A stretch of 64,000 nucleotides of DNA from Oreocharis arfaki (Eukaryota > Chordata > Aves > Passeriformes > Paramythiidae), in contig VZRR01012876.1 of NCBI GenBank assembly GCA_013398015.1, forward strand, positions 1 to 64,000. Reading direction: 5' to 3'. Each line of letters opens with the position of its first letter. Position 1 is the first letter of the stretch. A model generated the notes under the pieces. That model saw only the letters and a program-made list of their open reading frames with translations, searched no databases and was not told the DNA's origin. Below, piece after piece: positions 10,587 to 22,303 of the stretch. A program made the translations under genes and the position numbers.

Positions 10587-11858
10587 TGGGAGGGACCAAT
10601 CTGATTTTTATTTATGCCTTAACATACGTTATTCCTATAAAGGTTTTACATGTACTGGCATTGCTGTCCCGGGGAAGCTTTGCCTGGCAGCCAATCAGGG
10701 CAGAGAAAACTTCCACGATCGGGTTGTGAGTGAAATGCCCGGATGCATGGGAAGAATGGCCGCGAAATTCGGCTAGGGGAGGAGCCTCAACACATAAAAT
10801 CAGTTAACTGCAACACAACGAGCCATTTGCTTTTTTTTTTTTTTCCCTTCCTTCCTTCCTTCCTTCCTTCCTTCCTTCCTTCCTTCCTTCCTTCCNNNNN
10901 NNNNNNNNNNNNNNNNNNNNNNNNNNNNNNNNNNNNNNNNNNNNNNNNNNNNNNNNNNNNNNNNNNNNNNNNNNNNNNNNNNNNNNNNNNNNNNNNNNNN
11001 NNNNNNNNNNNNNNNNNNNNNNNNNNNNNNNNNNNNNNNNNNNNNNNNNNNNNNNNNNNNNNNNNNNNNNNNNNNNNNNNNNNNNNNNNNNNNNNNNNNN
11101 NNNNNNNNNNNNNNNNNNNNNNNNNNNNNNNNNNNNNNNNNNNNNNNNNNNNNNNNNNNNNNNNNNNNNNNNNNNNNNNNNNNNNNNNNNNNNNNNNNNN
11201 NNNNNNNNNNNNNNNNNNNNNNNNNNNNNNNNNNNNNNNNNNNNNNNNNNNNNNNNNNNNNNNNNNNNNNNNNNNNNNNNNNNNNNNNNNNNNNNNNNNN
11301 NNNNNNNNNNNNNNNNNNNNNNNNNNNNNNNNNNNNNNNNNNNNNNNNNNNNNNNNNNNNNNNNNNNNNNNNNNNNNNNNNNNNNNNNNNNNNNNNNNNN
11401 NNNNNNNNNNNNNNNNNNNNNNNNNNNNNNNNNNNNNNNNNNNNNNNNNNNNNNNNNNNNNNNNNNNNNNNNNNNNNNNNNNNNNNNNNNNNNNNNNNNN
11501 NNNNNNNNNNNNNNNNNNNNNNNNNNNNNNNNNNNNNNNNNNNNNNNNNNNNNNNNNNNNNNNNNNNNNNNNNNNNNNNNNNNNNNNNNNNNNNNNNNNN
11601 NNNNNNNNNNNNNNNNNNNNNNNNNNNNNNNNNNNNNNNNNNNNNNNNNNNNNNNNNNNNNNNNNNNNNNNNNNNNNNNNNNNNNNNNNNNNNNNNNNNN
11701 NNNNNNNNNNNNNNNNNNNNNNNNNNNNNNNNNNNNNNNNNNNNNNNNNNNNNNNNNNNNNNNNNNNNNNNNNNNNNNNNNNNNNNNNNCAGAACTCTCT
11801 CAAAAGAACCCCCCCCCCCCCCCCCGCCCCGACTCCCTTTTTACCGCGGAACAGGACA
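10587..11858 (+). mobile_element. LTR, family B, copy 1, containing an assembly gap
   Basis: A segment around 10770-10830 (GGGGAGGAGCCTCAACACAT, then TAAAATCAGTTAACTG) matches 50240-50290. The sequence after the gap (GACTCCCTTTTTACCGCGG) matches the end of the copy at 50880-50909. A CCAAT box lies at 10691 and a TATA-like CATAAAA at 10793, which supports plus orientation. Possible TSDs GGTGG (10582-10586 and 11859-11863) would set the edges given, but the left one lies in low-complexity DNA, so the start is tentative. Most of R is missing in the N run. Confidence 0.6.
10845..11825. repeat. (TTCC)n, 894-base N gap, then poly(C)
   Basis: TTCC units fill 10845-10895, N occupies 10896-11789, and a run of about 17 C begins at 11809. 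Homopurine/homopyrimidine sequence on both sides explains why the assembly broke here. The long frames reported across the gap are meaningless. Confidence 0.97.
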
Positions 11859-12529
11859 GGTGGGATTAATTTCCCCTAGTACAGATATCTATAAATCAGA
11901 TGTGAAAGCCTCACTTGTGGCATTTGGTACCAAAGGAAAGAAGTAAGCAGTTCCAAAGGGCAACTGTCCTAGTGTCTAGACACCCTCTCAGAGTGAAATG
12001 GTCACCCCATGTGTGGGGTCCCTTCTGACCAGTGCAGATGTGTACTGACGTGCACACCTAAACACAGGAGTGCAAATCCTTGTCTTCAGTTTCTACCCCT
12101 AACTTGCTCAGGTGTATGTAAAAGCTGAGATTTTTTGGTGTGAACTTTTCCTTCAGCTTGAATGGTTTTTCTCCCTAGCTGATGTGTAAGCACTGCCAGG
12201 AACACTGAGTCATGACAGTTCAGTCAGTGGTACATCCATAGCAAAGTTTGAGCTGGTGCCACCTGGGATGGTCTTAAGGTCATGATGTTCTTGAAGTCAG
12301 AATGGACCATGGACTGCCCAGTCAGCAGGATGCATATAACTATCCTAGGCATTTTTTAGTCCTTTCTGGTTGAATTCAGTGTTGTAGAACCATCTTTGGA
12401 ATATTTAATTTACTAGTACAGATGTAGTTTATGAATCTACTTGTATTCTGTAGTTGGACAAGGCAACATCTCATGCTGTTCATGAGATGCACAGTGTGGT
12501 CTCTTTGTACATCTTCCACTTCAAACCCA
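11859..12529. other. Unique spacer
   Basis: No gene or named repeat seen. Confidence 0.5.
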
Positions 12530-13005
12530 TTTTTATTGAATTTGGGTGACCAGGACTTAACTGCAGTTTAGATGATGTCTCAGCTGTTCTCTGTGCCGTG
12601 ATATGAACATTTCCCTATATCTGTTAGAAACATCTTTCATGATATATCTTACCGTTGCAGCTGTTCTTTTTAGGGTTGCTGTTCTCAGATAGACTAACTC
12701 AAGTTCTTTTTCCTCCACTGTTATCTTGAATCAACAAGCTTCCACCTTAGTCTCTAAATGCAGTGTCTTACTCTTTGTTTACTCTTAAAATTCATCTGTT
12801 TCTCTCAACCTTCCTTCAAGGTCATCCAGCTCTTCCTTCTTCCCATATCATATTCTGATCTTCCTCTGCACTAGCAATACAGTCACTCAGTGTTTTTGTC
12901 TTCAGCAGATCTCATGACCAGGCGCCTAGTTTTTTTCTGCCAAGTTCATTAAGGAAACTATTTAATAAGATTGGTCCCAGGACTGATTATTAAGGACCAT
13001 GATGG
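12530..13005 (-). mobile_element. Ancient L3/CR1-like LINE fragment
   Basis: The layout follows the reverse complement of old L3/CR1-type LINE coding sequence: CAGTTTAGATGATGTCTCAG, then ATTTCCCTATATCTG, then a long degraded middle, then TTTAATAAGATTGGTCCCAG near 12960-12985. It is far more diverged than the other CR1 copies and has no open frame. I rely on the order of remembered family text, so exact edges and subfamily are uncertain. It is probably the oldest insertion in the window. Confidence 0.6.
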
Positions 13006-14008
13006 AGTTTCTCTGGATTTACTCACAAGTCACAGACAGCAAATGTTGGCCCCAGATGGTATTTTGTTCAAAACAAAATAATGACTTCCATCTGTCTTCC
13101 CAAACTGAGGCGTGTGGAGCACTTGCTGGTGGTCTGTGCAGGGCTGGCTCTTTGCAAAGTGCTTATTCTTCCTTGTTACTACTAGCTTCTAAATTCTGCT
13201 AAATTAAGTAAAGCTTACACTAAATGTTTTCTTAATATTATTTTCATGTAAGAAACTGTGAGTTTCTGGTGGGACTATTTGTGATTGGAAAGGGAGCTTA
13301 CCTGTGGGATATAGCTCAAGCAAATTAGGCTCTATGGAATTTCTTAACTGTTTATCAATACAGAGTGTATTATTTATGTGACACTAGCACCAGATAGTCT
13401 GAAGAAGGGATATGACCACAGATAGGCTAAGGCCTTGCATGGATTCCTGCTGAAGACAGTCCTCATCTCAGAAAGATTACAAGCTGAGTTACCAAAGGGA
13501 AGAAAATGAGACAATAGGTGAGCAAAGGAGGGAGATACATCTGAGGAGGACATATCCATCCACGTACAGTTACCTTGTCATAGTAAGAATTTGTGTCTCT
13601 TGTGCAGCTGATGCATTGCTATCATGCTATGCAGCTGCAGGTTCTCCAAATGTGTCTGTCATGTTACATTATCAAGCTTTGGAGATTTCCCGTTGTTTGT
13701 GGCATCTTTGTACATCTTGAGGACTCCGTTTGCAAACATCCAGGAATTCTTTCACAGGAGCTGATGCAGGCACTTGCTACTGAGAGGATACAACAACTTG
13801 CCTGGCGTCAGTGTAAGCTCTTAGTCAGATCTTGTAGCGCCAGGTTTGAAAAACATCCGACAAAATGCAAAGAAAGCATGGAACTGGGTTTAGGACAAAG
13901 AAGCAAGCAGATTAAGTCTTCCATACCTTTTGTTTCTTTCATTGTAAGCTTGTAGAGTAGGCACTGAGCTGTTACAGAACCTGTCACAGTATTTGTGTTT
14001 AAAAAAGG
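13006..14008. other. Unique spacer
   Basis: Contains 13593-13955, a 120-codon plus-strand frame with no family features. Nothing else recognised. Confidence 0.5.
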
Positions 14009-14013
14009 GTCTT

Positions 14014-14963
14014 TGTCATGATCCAGTTTTTAAGGTTTTTAAAATGCCTCTGTCTGAATTAAGGTGCAAATGAGACCATATGCCAAGGTCAATAGTATGG
14101 GTTTTATTTAATAGTAAATATGAGAGAGAGAGAGAGAAGAAGGAAGAAAAAGAAGTAGAAAAGAGGTGGGGGGACAGAAAAGAGTGATGGGTAGAATAAA
14201 GGAAATATTGCCACTCCGTGGATCCCCCTGGTGTCCCGATGATCCTCTCCACCTGGTCTTCTTGGTGGTGATGGTCCCCTGGAGAGCATAGAATCCAGTA
14301 GGGTAATATATGCTCAGGCCAGGAGGGAATGCCCAGGTACATCCCCTGGGGGAGGAGGGGCCAGTCTCTTGCAGCAGACTCTGGATCTGTTGCATCATTT
14401 TGCAGCACATGCAGTCCTGTGGGGCAAGGCCTCTGAGGAGTGCTTTGAGGGGTCTCTGATGTATTATGACTTCCCCTCAGCTGCCTCCCACATGAATGTC
14501 CTGTGGATGTGGTCTCTCTGGGGTTAGGGGTTCCACAGCTGGGCCGGTTTGTGTAACGGAGGATGTGTGTTCACTGTCTCTGACCAGAGATTACACCACA
14601 CATCCAAAACCTCCTCCCCGCTGCCTTCTTTTGGGGGAAGTCTGTGGGCTTCTGTGGGCTGTGGTCTTCCCTGCCCCAAACCCAGCCAGAGATGATTCTC
14701 AGTGCAGCTGCTGGATTTGGCATTCTTGTTGGATGCAATCCTTTCCCTCAGCGTTGTTTATTTCTCCCTAGACCTGAGACAATTGAACAATAGTGTCTCC
14801 TTTATCTTTTCTAGGCAGCTTAACTCAATTCCAAAGTTCTAGTTAGGCATCTTCAAGGAGGGATGGGCTTCTGTGGTTGTAGCTTCTTAATACAGCTTTT
14901 GCTATAATGGGCAAAACTCCTTCATAACAATGTTTAAAGCATGAGCCATTTCAGTCGCTGACA
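14014..14963 (-). mobile_element. Solo LTR, family C, copy 1, TSD GTCTT
   Basis: The 950-bp element is bounded by exact 5-bp target duplications GTCTT at 14009-14013 and 14964-14968. On the minus strand it runs TGTCAGCGACTG to GGATCATGACA. The TATA region lies at about 14305-14312 (ATATATTA on minus) and the polyadenylation signal at 14103-14108 (AATAAA on minus), about 90 bases before the end. The reverse complement matches 46339-47229 along its whole length. A (GA)n-type tract at 14120-14140 corresponds to a CT-rich part of R. Confidence 0.95.
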
Positions 14964-14968
14964 GTCTT

Positions 14969-17900
14969 CTTCATGGTTAGGTTGACAAGTATTGACTTGA
15001 ATGGCTGAGCCATCCCAATGCTCCTGTGAGAGGGGATTGCTCCATTCACATAGATCTGGTCCTAAATCTACATGTGTAAATGCTTCTCTTGAGCTAAATT
15101 CGCTGATGGTGGTTGTGTGCACTCTCAGCACCAGGACAGCCAGCTTCTTGCTACATTATTGATTTCTTCTGTAGCACTGATGAGTATTCAGCTAATGGTT
15201 ATGGATTTAAACTCAGCTTATTGCCATTACATTCAATGTGAAAAGAAAACACCACAGTGACAAGGAAAATATGCTGTTCTCATTGCTACTAACCCACCTT
15301 ACAACTCCAACGTAGCATACAGAAGCCTATGACAAAGAAAATACCTCTTTTACTACGTGACAAGCCAAAGCTGAAGGTACAGAGAAAGCAGGGACAAGTT
15401 GCCAAAGCAGAGGCCAACCCTCTGAAGCTCTCTGGGCTTATCAAAACCTATAGCAAGTTGACTAACCTCTATCAGAGCCCTTCTGCACCTGATGCAAGAG
15501 AGGGGCAGAGAAACAAATTTCCAGATAGTGCTCCAAAATCAAAGCTCTGACATAAAACTGGGTGCCTGACTTCCACACGAACAGACTTACAAGACAAAAT
15601 TCATCTCACCTAACACAGGCCTCCATGTGAAAGAGGCCTCCATTTGAGCTAGTCACCCCCGGCTGTCTTTATAGTCAGTGAAGAGAAACTGCACGGTTCT
15701 GACCTAATAGAAATGTCTACATGAGGCTGAGATGGATTGCACCTCAGAAGTGCCTGTTTTCCTCTCTTGACTCCCATGTCTGAGGAATGTGGGGTCTGCA
15801 GCTCAGATGGAGATGTCTGCAGGCACGGGGATGGAAAGCAAAGTAAGACGGATTTCACCGGGATGAATTCCCCCAGAGTGACAGTGAAGGTGCTTGCCAA
15901 TGAAGCACACCATATCTTAGCTCTAATATTTTAGGAGTTAAGTGCATTTTTTGCACTGAAAGGAAAAAAATTGAGCAGAGTGGGAACAGCACACATAAAA
16001 CCAAACTTGCCATACTAAGAGGCAAAGGAAGTAAAATTCTATCCTAGAGCTTAAAAAAAGAAAGGACTTTGTGTTAACCCAGTCTGATCTTTTTGGGGAC
16101 AGTGGCTGGAGAAATACCAGTATATTAAACCTGGAACAGACAATAAATTGGAGGAAGGAGGTGCCATAATGAAATATTCCGGTCATGCAATGCCTTGTGA
16201 TTATTCATTAACTCAGTTCATTGCCAATTGCATATTAGAAGAATAAAAGTCTTCCCACTTGCAGCTTCCCATTTGGACATTTTGCATCAGCTAATTTCTC
16301 CCAGGGCTACCCAGGCAGGCCAGAGTTCAAGCCAAATTCCCATTAGAAATAGGAAAGACCTGTCTGATCACTGAGTTTATCCAGCTGTGTAGTTTGCAGT
16401 GAGTAATGACCACTGGGGCTTTAGCAAATTGTGGGGGCATTGGGGTAAGGGAGGGAAATCACAGCTATGAATTATCATAGGCTTGCTGGGGCTATGGAGA
16501 CTTGTTATGGTATTTCTTATTGATGTGTATTTTCTGTATATGCTTATGCAAATATTGACATGATTATGGCATCTTTCTGCTAGATTTCCCTGGTATGTTT
16601 TTTTCTTCATGTGACAAACCCATAGACAGAGATTTTGGTTTTTTGGGAGATGGGACCAGGACAGGTGCAACCTTTTTTCAGGATAGTTGCACTGTAAGTG
16701 GGAATAAATCAGGTTTGTTTCTCCTTTGCATGCAGCATGTGAGCTCTTGGCCAGTCATCCCAACCAAGGCCCTCTGGAAGAGTCTCTCTTCCCAGAAACT
16801 CCAGAAGAATCCTTGAGCAGCTGCCTGCCTACCTCAAACAACCCAGTGGAACAGAATGAATCTCACACAAGAAGTTTTGATTCATGTGAAAGGTATTTCA
16901 CTTCACAGAGCTGTCCCATGAAACTTGTGCTAAAGAGTCTGCATTGTGTAACTGCCACCTGATCTGTGTTGTCCTGTAGAATCAGGATGATAGAGTCCTT
17001 CATATCCTGCAAGGTCTTAAGGCCACATTTCAATGAAGATAATGAGCTGCTGCAAGTTGTCACCACCATGGGCAGAAGGAACGTCTACAATTTCAGAGCT
17101 TGTATTTGTGGCCTCACTAAATCAGCCTATGAGAAACTGTAGAAAACAATGTGGAAATTGAATATAAATGAAATTGAAGGCACCTGGAAACTGGTCAGCA
17201 TAAAACTGATGGTGACCAGACTGCATTCCCCTTGGGAGCTGAAAAATGGGAAACAAGCATGGCAAAGTGACACCGGGAATAACCCCCTTCAAACATTTTA
17301 TTTCTGTGCTATACTTGATAGGCTAGGAAGTATCAATTTTAAAAACTTTTTTGTCATGACATTGGCCCTATTAAAAGTTTTGAAATGAGGCTAAATTAAA
17401 GTCTCAGAACTGCAAATGCAAGAGTACTCCAGGCGCAAGGAGGAGCTGGCAAAGCTGAGCACAGAAACATCTCATTGTGTACTCTCATCTGAGTATACAA
17501 TCATCTCAGAACAAAGACATCTGGTGTAGATGGGAACAGGATTTAAAAATCAAATAATAGGCTTATGTAATTTCTCCTGTCATGTTGCAATTAAAGAGTG
17601 AGGTATTCTGTGCAGGGTAGGTGTTTTATCCCTTTTAATAATCTGTGAGTACTCACGGCTGGTTCTCATGTGTCATATATTCTATATTGCAGGGCACAGC
17701 TAAAGCTGCTAAGTGTAAACCAGTGATTCTGGCTGGTTGCTTGCAGTTAATCCTCTGGTGCCTTAGGGTACTTGTGTGGTCAGTTCTCATATTGTTTCAA
17801 AGAAAAATAACACAACATCAGGGGGACAGACCTGCAGCCTGTCTCTGCCAACCTTGCTTTGCCCTTTTTCCAACTAAGCTATGTATTAGGGTCAATGCGA

Positions 17901-19556
17901 ATTTAGTTATCTTTTTGAACTCTTTTTTCAGTAGGATTCTGATCAAAATTAAATAATTTTGGTCCATCAATTACACTTCAGAGTGGTTTTGTTTGTTTGT
18001 TAATTTATTTGTTTACTAGTCTTGTCCTGCAAAAGAAAATATTAAAGGAACAGAAGAATGTGTAAAGGAAGAAATTGCAGTTGGACTGGAATGGGGTTGG
18101 AAGAGTGGCTGATATTTCAAGCAAAGACAGAAAAAGAAAATCATCCTTCAAGACCAAGCCTGGCTTTCAGAGAATTTATTGGACTTCCCCTGTAAACAGA
18201 AGAACTAACTTCAATGACATTCCTTCAGCCCTGATTTCTGTCAGCAAAGTTACATATGAAGTGCATTTCACAGAGAATATTTTGATGGGAAAACTGCCCC
18301 TCCACCCTCACCCCCCTCTATTGTGTTACAGTCCAAGAAAGTAGGGATATAAAGAAGACTCCAGGATGAATTCTCCAAGAGCAGCTTAATGTAGCTCTGG
18401 AGGAAAGGCTCAGCTGTGGGAGACCAAGTGTATGGTGAGACTTCACCTTTAGTGACAAAAACAAGGCAAAAAACAAAGAAACTTGGAAGAGTTCTGGGAA
18501 CCTTTCCATTTTCACCAGTCAGCCTCTTCTGCATGTTCTAATTCCTGGGGGACAAGTTTGCCTCTGATGGAAGCAGGCTCAAGGCCATACATACCCACGC
18601 CAAACTGGGTTCCACCTCTTATTCTTGTCATTTGGAGCAACAGGAAATCGTCAGCAAACCAATAGCAAAAATGGTAAGTCATCGGTAGTTTTGGAAATTG
18701 TAGAGGTCTTGGTAGCTGAAGTTTTAATGGACAAGCTTGAGCAAGACAATGTGAGCAGCGGATAACATATTGGCACCCATCTCTTGCTGTGTCTCTTCAA
18801 TCAACACCTCTGGCCATCATGTGTAAGATGTGACACCCATTGCAGCAACCCTGTTACTTTATGTCCCATTGGCAGACCTTGAATTTGCAGATAAGGCAAA
18901 GGAAAGTCAAGTGGGATATGTTCAGCATTCAATAAATTAATCAGCTGTTTTTATTGACAGAAATTGACGAACCCTTCCCCTCACACAGAGATACTGTGGG
19001 TCTCAGTTTCCCTGCAGGAGCTTCTAGATTGAAATTACGTGTTCCACTCCCTAGAAATTGATTATTGATTAACAACTTCATCTCAAATGAAGATTTTCAG
19101 CCCATGCTTTTAACCCCAATCTCTCTCATCACCTTACAGAAACAAGCTGGTAAAGTGCAATGGCCATGGGCACTGAGACATTCTCTGCTCTGCACATAAT
19201 ACAGATGTTTCCCATTAGCATCTTAAACTGGTCCAGAAGGCTAATTCTTTGAAGTTCGGGACTGGTCCTAGTGAGCCTTGTCTTCTTCACTATGCCATAC
19301 CTCCCCCTCAGAGTTGCATGGGTAGAATGCTGCATGGCGGAGTACATCGTCTTTGGCCAGAAGAACTCCAGAACTAAAAATTTCCAACTCACAAAGATCT
19401 CATTAAATCCCTGTCTGGTGAGAGAAGAGAGTTTTCCCTCCCTTTGTATATTAGAAGGACCATCTCAGGTTTGGACCAGAGAATAGTACCACCACTTTTT
19501 CAAGATCTGCCTTGAAAGCATTCAGACAAAGCACAAGATTTGAGAAGGCTGGAGGC
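14969..19556. other. Unique intergenic DNA, 4.6 kb
   Basis: No LINE, LTR or gene recognised. Short frames, such as 15649-15900 minus, 16377-16670 minus and 17645-17956 plus, show no domains, repeats or shared codon usage. Confidence 0.55.
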
Positions 19557-20118
19557 ACCATAGAATCATAGAGTGTTTTGGGTGGGAAGGGACAGTAAGG
19601 AACAGCCTCCTGCTGTGGGCAGAGACACCTTTCGCTAGACCAGGTTGGTCCAAGCCCTGTCCAACCTGGTCTTGAGCAATTCCAGGGATGGGGCAGCCAC
19701 AGGTTCTCTGGGCAATCTGTGCCAGGGCCCCACCACCCTCATAGGGAAAAATTTCTTCCCAATATCCAATCTAACCCTGCCCTCCCCATTTGTTTTGGCC
19801 TCTTTGCAATGAAACAACAGGAAATGAGTACCAAAGAGCATTTCCAAGAATTTGTTTAGTTTTCTTTACTTGTGTGAAGGCATTCCCCCATGTTGTGTCC
19901 CTCCAGACCTTTGAAAAAGTCCCTCTCTAGTTCTCTTGGAGCTCCTTTAGGCACTAGAAGGGGCTCTAAGGTCTCCCCAGAGCCTTCTCTTCTCCAGGAT
20001 GAACACCCCCAGCTCTCAGGCTGTCTCCAGAGCAGAGATGCTCCAGATCTCTGATAAATTCAGTTGCCTCCTCTGGACTTGCTACAATACAGGTTTAAGT
20101 CCTTCTTATGTTGGCGTT
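19557..20118 (-). mobile_element. CR1 LINE 3' portion
   Basis: The reverse CR1 tail (CATAGAATCATAGAG) at 19559 is followed by the standard 3' UTR and coding text: CTAGACCAGGTTGGTCCAAG, CCAGGGATGGGGCA, CCCAATATCCAATCTAACCC and CTCTTCTCCAGGATGAAC. About 90 bases that do not belong to CR1 interrupt it at 19788-19880. The match ends at TCCTTCTTATGTTGG, where a perfect hairpin begins. Confidence 0.9.
19788..19880. repeat. Unnamed 90-bp repeat, copy 1, inserted in CR1
   Basis: TTTGTTTTGGCCTCTTTGCA through ATTTGTTTAGTTTTCTTTAC interrupts the CR1 text and recurs at 21336-21418 with about 85-90% identity by eye. I cannot assign it to a family. Confidence 0.7.
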
Positions 20119-20135
20119 ACAAACATAAGAAGGAC
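20099..20135. repeat. Perfect 14-bp inverted repeat (hairpin) at the CR1 break
   Basis: GTCCTTCTTATGTT (20099-20112) is followed by a 9-base loop and its exact reverse complement AACATAAGAAGGAC (20122-20135). The left arm is ordinary CR1 sequence; the right arm is an inverted copy at the point where the 5'-truncated CR1 stops. Confidence 0.93.
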
Positions 20136-21335
20136 CCAAGTAATGGGTTGCCATCAAATTTCAGCTAAGAAGCTCCTCATATGTCAGCGGCTACTGCCAA
20201 GGAACCATAATGTAGCTGGGTAAGATAAATAAGGTGGTCAGGTGGGTTACTTTTGAGATGGTATATCTGGTGCTCTTCATTAAGTGCTATCCTGTTGTCT
20301 GCTTAGGTCTGCACAAAAACCTGATTGCATGAATATCCCTGCAGAAATTAAGGTGTGAGGTCACATGTGTCTTCCGGGTGTTTTGCTGTATGAAAAGAAA
20401 CCTTGCAGTGATGTGAGATGTTTATGAGGTGGTATCTATACCTGGGAGACATGAAGAGAGGAAGAAAGCCAAAGGTCAAGTGCACTGCTAAGTAGCCTTA
20501 AAAAACTTGCCAAATGCATCTTAAAGACATTAAGTCACTGATACAACACCCTAAATTTCCAGTGTATTTGCTACATGAGTTTCTGAAGTTCAGCAATACC
20601 ATCCTTCTGACTTGGTTAATTTTTTTCATGGTGGTTGTGTCACTGTTGCCAAAGTGGTGTAAAGGAGATCAGAAAATGCAGTAGCCAAAATACTGGAGGA
20701 TCAGTAGGAGCAAGATGCAGGAAAGGGGAGAGGAGACAATGGAAATACATGTTTTGTGCCTGAAGTCAGGACACTGGCTTCCATCTAAGAGAAAACAAGG
20801 ACAGGACACATGGATATGGATCTACAGGGAAAAGGAAGGAAGGGAGAGGAACATCAGAGCATCATCAAGATAAAAAAGCTACTGGCAGTGAGATGATATA
20901 ACACTGTCTGGGGAAATTCAGTTATGATCAGCATCTGCTTTGTATTGAGTTTCACTTTCACCAGTATCTTCACTGGAGATGGATAGAAAAGTTTTAAGAG
21001 TGTGTGTGGGAGTCAGTGCTCCAGTCTGATGGGTGTCAGCCAGGTGAGTGAGGCCAGATGCAGGACTCAGATTTACAAACCATTCCTGTTGCCTTGCAGA
21101 GGACGGACAGCTGGGAGGAAGGTGGGAATTTGCTGCTTTGGCAGGGGAATAGATTCAAGATGCTCTGATCTGTACATGATCGTGCTTGGAGTCAGGAACT
21201 CCTGCTAGTTCTGGCAGTTTCCTGCTCAGCCATGGATGTATCAATAGAACAAAAATGTTCAAAGCTGGAAGCTTGATGTAGGCTCCCACGATGACATGCC
21301 TTGAACTTCAAAGGAGCTGAGTAACCAGAAGGTTT
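20136..21335. other. Unique spacer
   Basis: No gene or named element recognised. The sequence is purine-rich around 20690-20860. Confidence 0.5.
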
Positions 21336-21418
21336 CATTTGTTTTGGCCTCTGCAATGAAATAGCAGGAACCAGGTACCTGAGAGCATTCCCCAGAATTT
21401 GTTTAGTTTTGTTTACCT
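21336..21418. repeat. Unnamed 90-bp repeat, copy 2
   Basis: TTTGTTTTGGCCTCTGCAAT through TTTGTTTAGTTTTGTTTACC matches 19788-19880. Here it lies in unique DNA directly before a MIR-like segment. Confidence 0.7.
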
Positions 21419-21490
21419 TTTGTGCCTCAGTTTCCTCCAAGTAAAAGAGGATTCTGTTTGCCTTTCCCATAGGGTCACAGTGAGGAGCTA
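21419..21490 (+). repeat. Possible MIR/CORE-SINE-like remnant
   Basis: TGTGCCTCAGTTTCCTCCAA followed by CCCATAGGGTCACAGTGAGG is reminiscent of the conserved part of MIR-type SINEs. It is short and diverged, and such elements are scarce in birds, so this is tentative. Confidence 0.35.
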
Positions 21491-21570
21491 CATGTGAGAT
21501 CTTAAGAAAGGGACAAGTCACATTCTTTATGTGGATTTATGGAGCAAAGGGAAATTTCTGGTTCAGGTAG

Positions 21571-22298
21571 TGTGGCGGGACATTCCCCTCTACCACAGAA
21601 GAGCTTATCTGTTCTATCAGCTGGTGTGATAAGTCAGGGCATCTTCCCCCTTACATGAATTTGCTAATTGGTGAGATAACTCAAGCTGGACGTCTGTCTA
21701 GTAGTGAGTCATTTCTGGCGCCATGGAGGTGGCATTCCCAGCTGACAATAAACATCTTGCCTTGCGAGCAGATTGAAGGGAGATAAGCCTTGAATTTCTG
21801 ACTGAAACACACTTCACTTTACAAACTATAAAAGCTACACAAAACTTTCACAAAGCAGAAATCTTCTGCACATTCCCTGGAAACGTGTGGGGATCCCTCC
21901 TCAAGGTTTGGGATGCTTGGCCTTTAAGTTACTCTCCTGGGAGGTGAGTGAAAGGACTCTATGTGTACCCCATCATCAATTCAATGGTAAGTTACATTGA
22001 CTCCTAATCTATACTGTTTCTTTGCTAGCTATAATATAGGTGCCTTTATGTTGTGGACTGTTTTATGTAATTGAGTTCTTTTTTTTATCCTGTGTAGTAA
22101 GTAACTCTGTTTAAGGGCTTTTATCTGTTAATCTCCTGTCTATTCAATAAACAACTCATTTTATAATAGACCCGATCAGCCATTTTTAATAACTTGCGAG
22201 CCAGGGTGGTTTAGGTGCACGTCACCTGAATTTAAGCTGCTGCCAAAAATCTGAACCTAAGGCAGGGCTTGTCTAACGTTTTCACTTGATCCATAATA
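21571..22298 (+). mobile_element. Solo LTR, family A, copy 2, TSD GGTAG
   Basis: It starts TGTGGCGGGACATTC and ends CCATAATA (the last CA mutated to TA). Exact 5-bp duplications GGTAG flank it at 21566-21570 and 22299-22303. A TATA box (CTATAAAAG) is at 21826-21834 and AATAAA at 22146-22151. It matches 8287-9005 along its length, so both are the same 720-bp family in the same orientation. The TATA box is degraded in the other copy. Confidence 0.95.
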
Positions 22299-22303
22299 GG
22301 TAG

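Noticed and set aside
10743..11879. 378- and 338-codon frames
   Set aside because: They are mostly N from the 894-base gap plus TTCC and poly(C).
8287..22298. The two family A LTRs as the ends of one 14-kb provirus
   Set aside because: Their flanking duplications differ, the DNA between contains CR1s and other LTRs, and no retroviral genes lie between them. They are separate solo LTRs.
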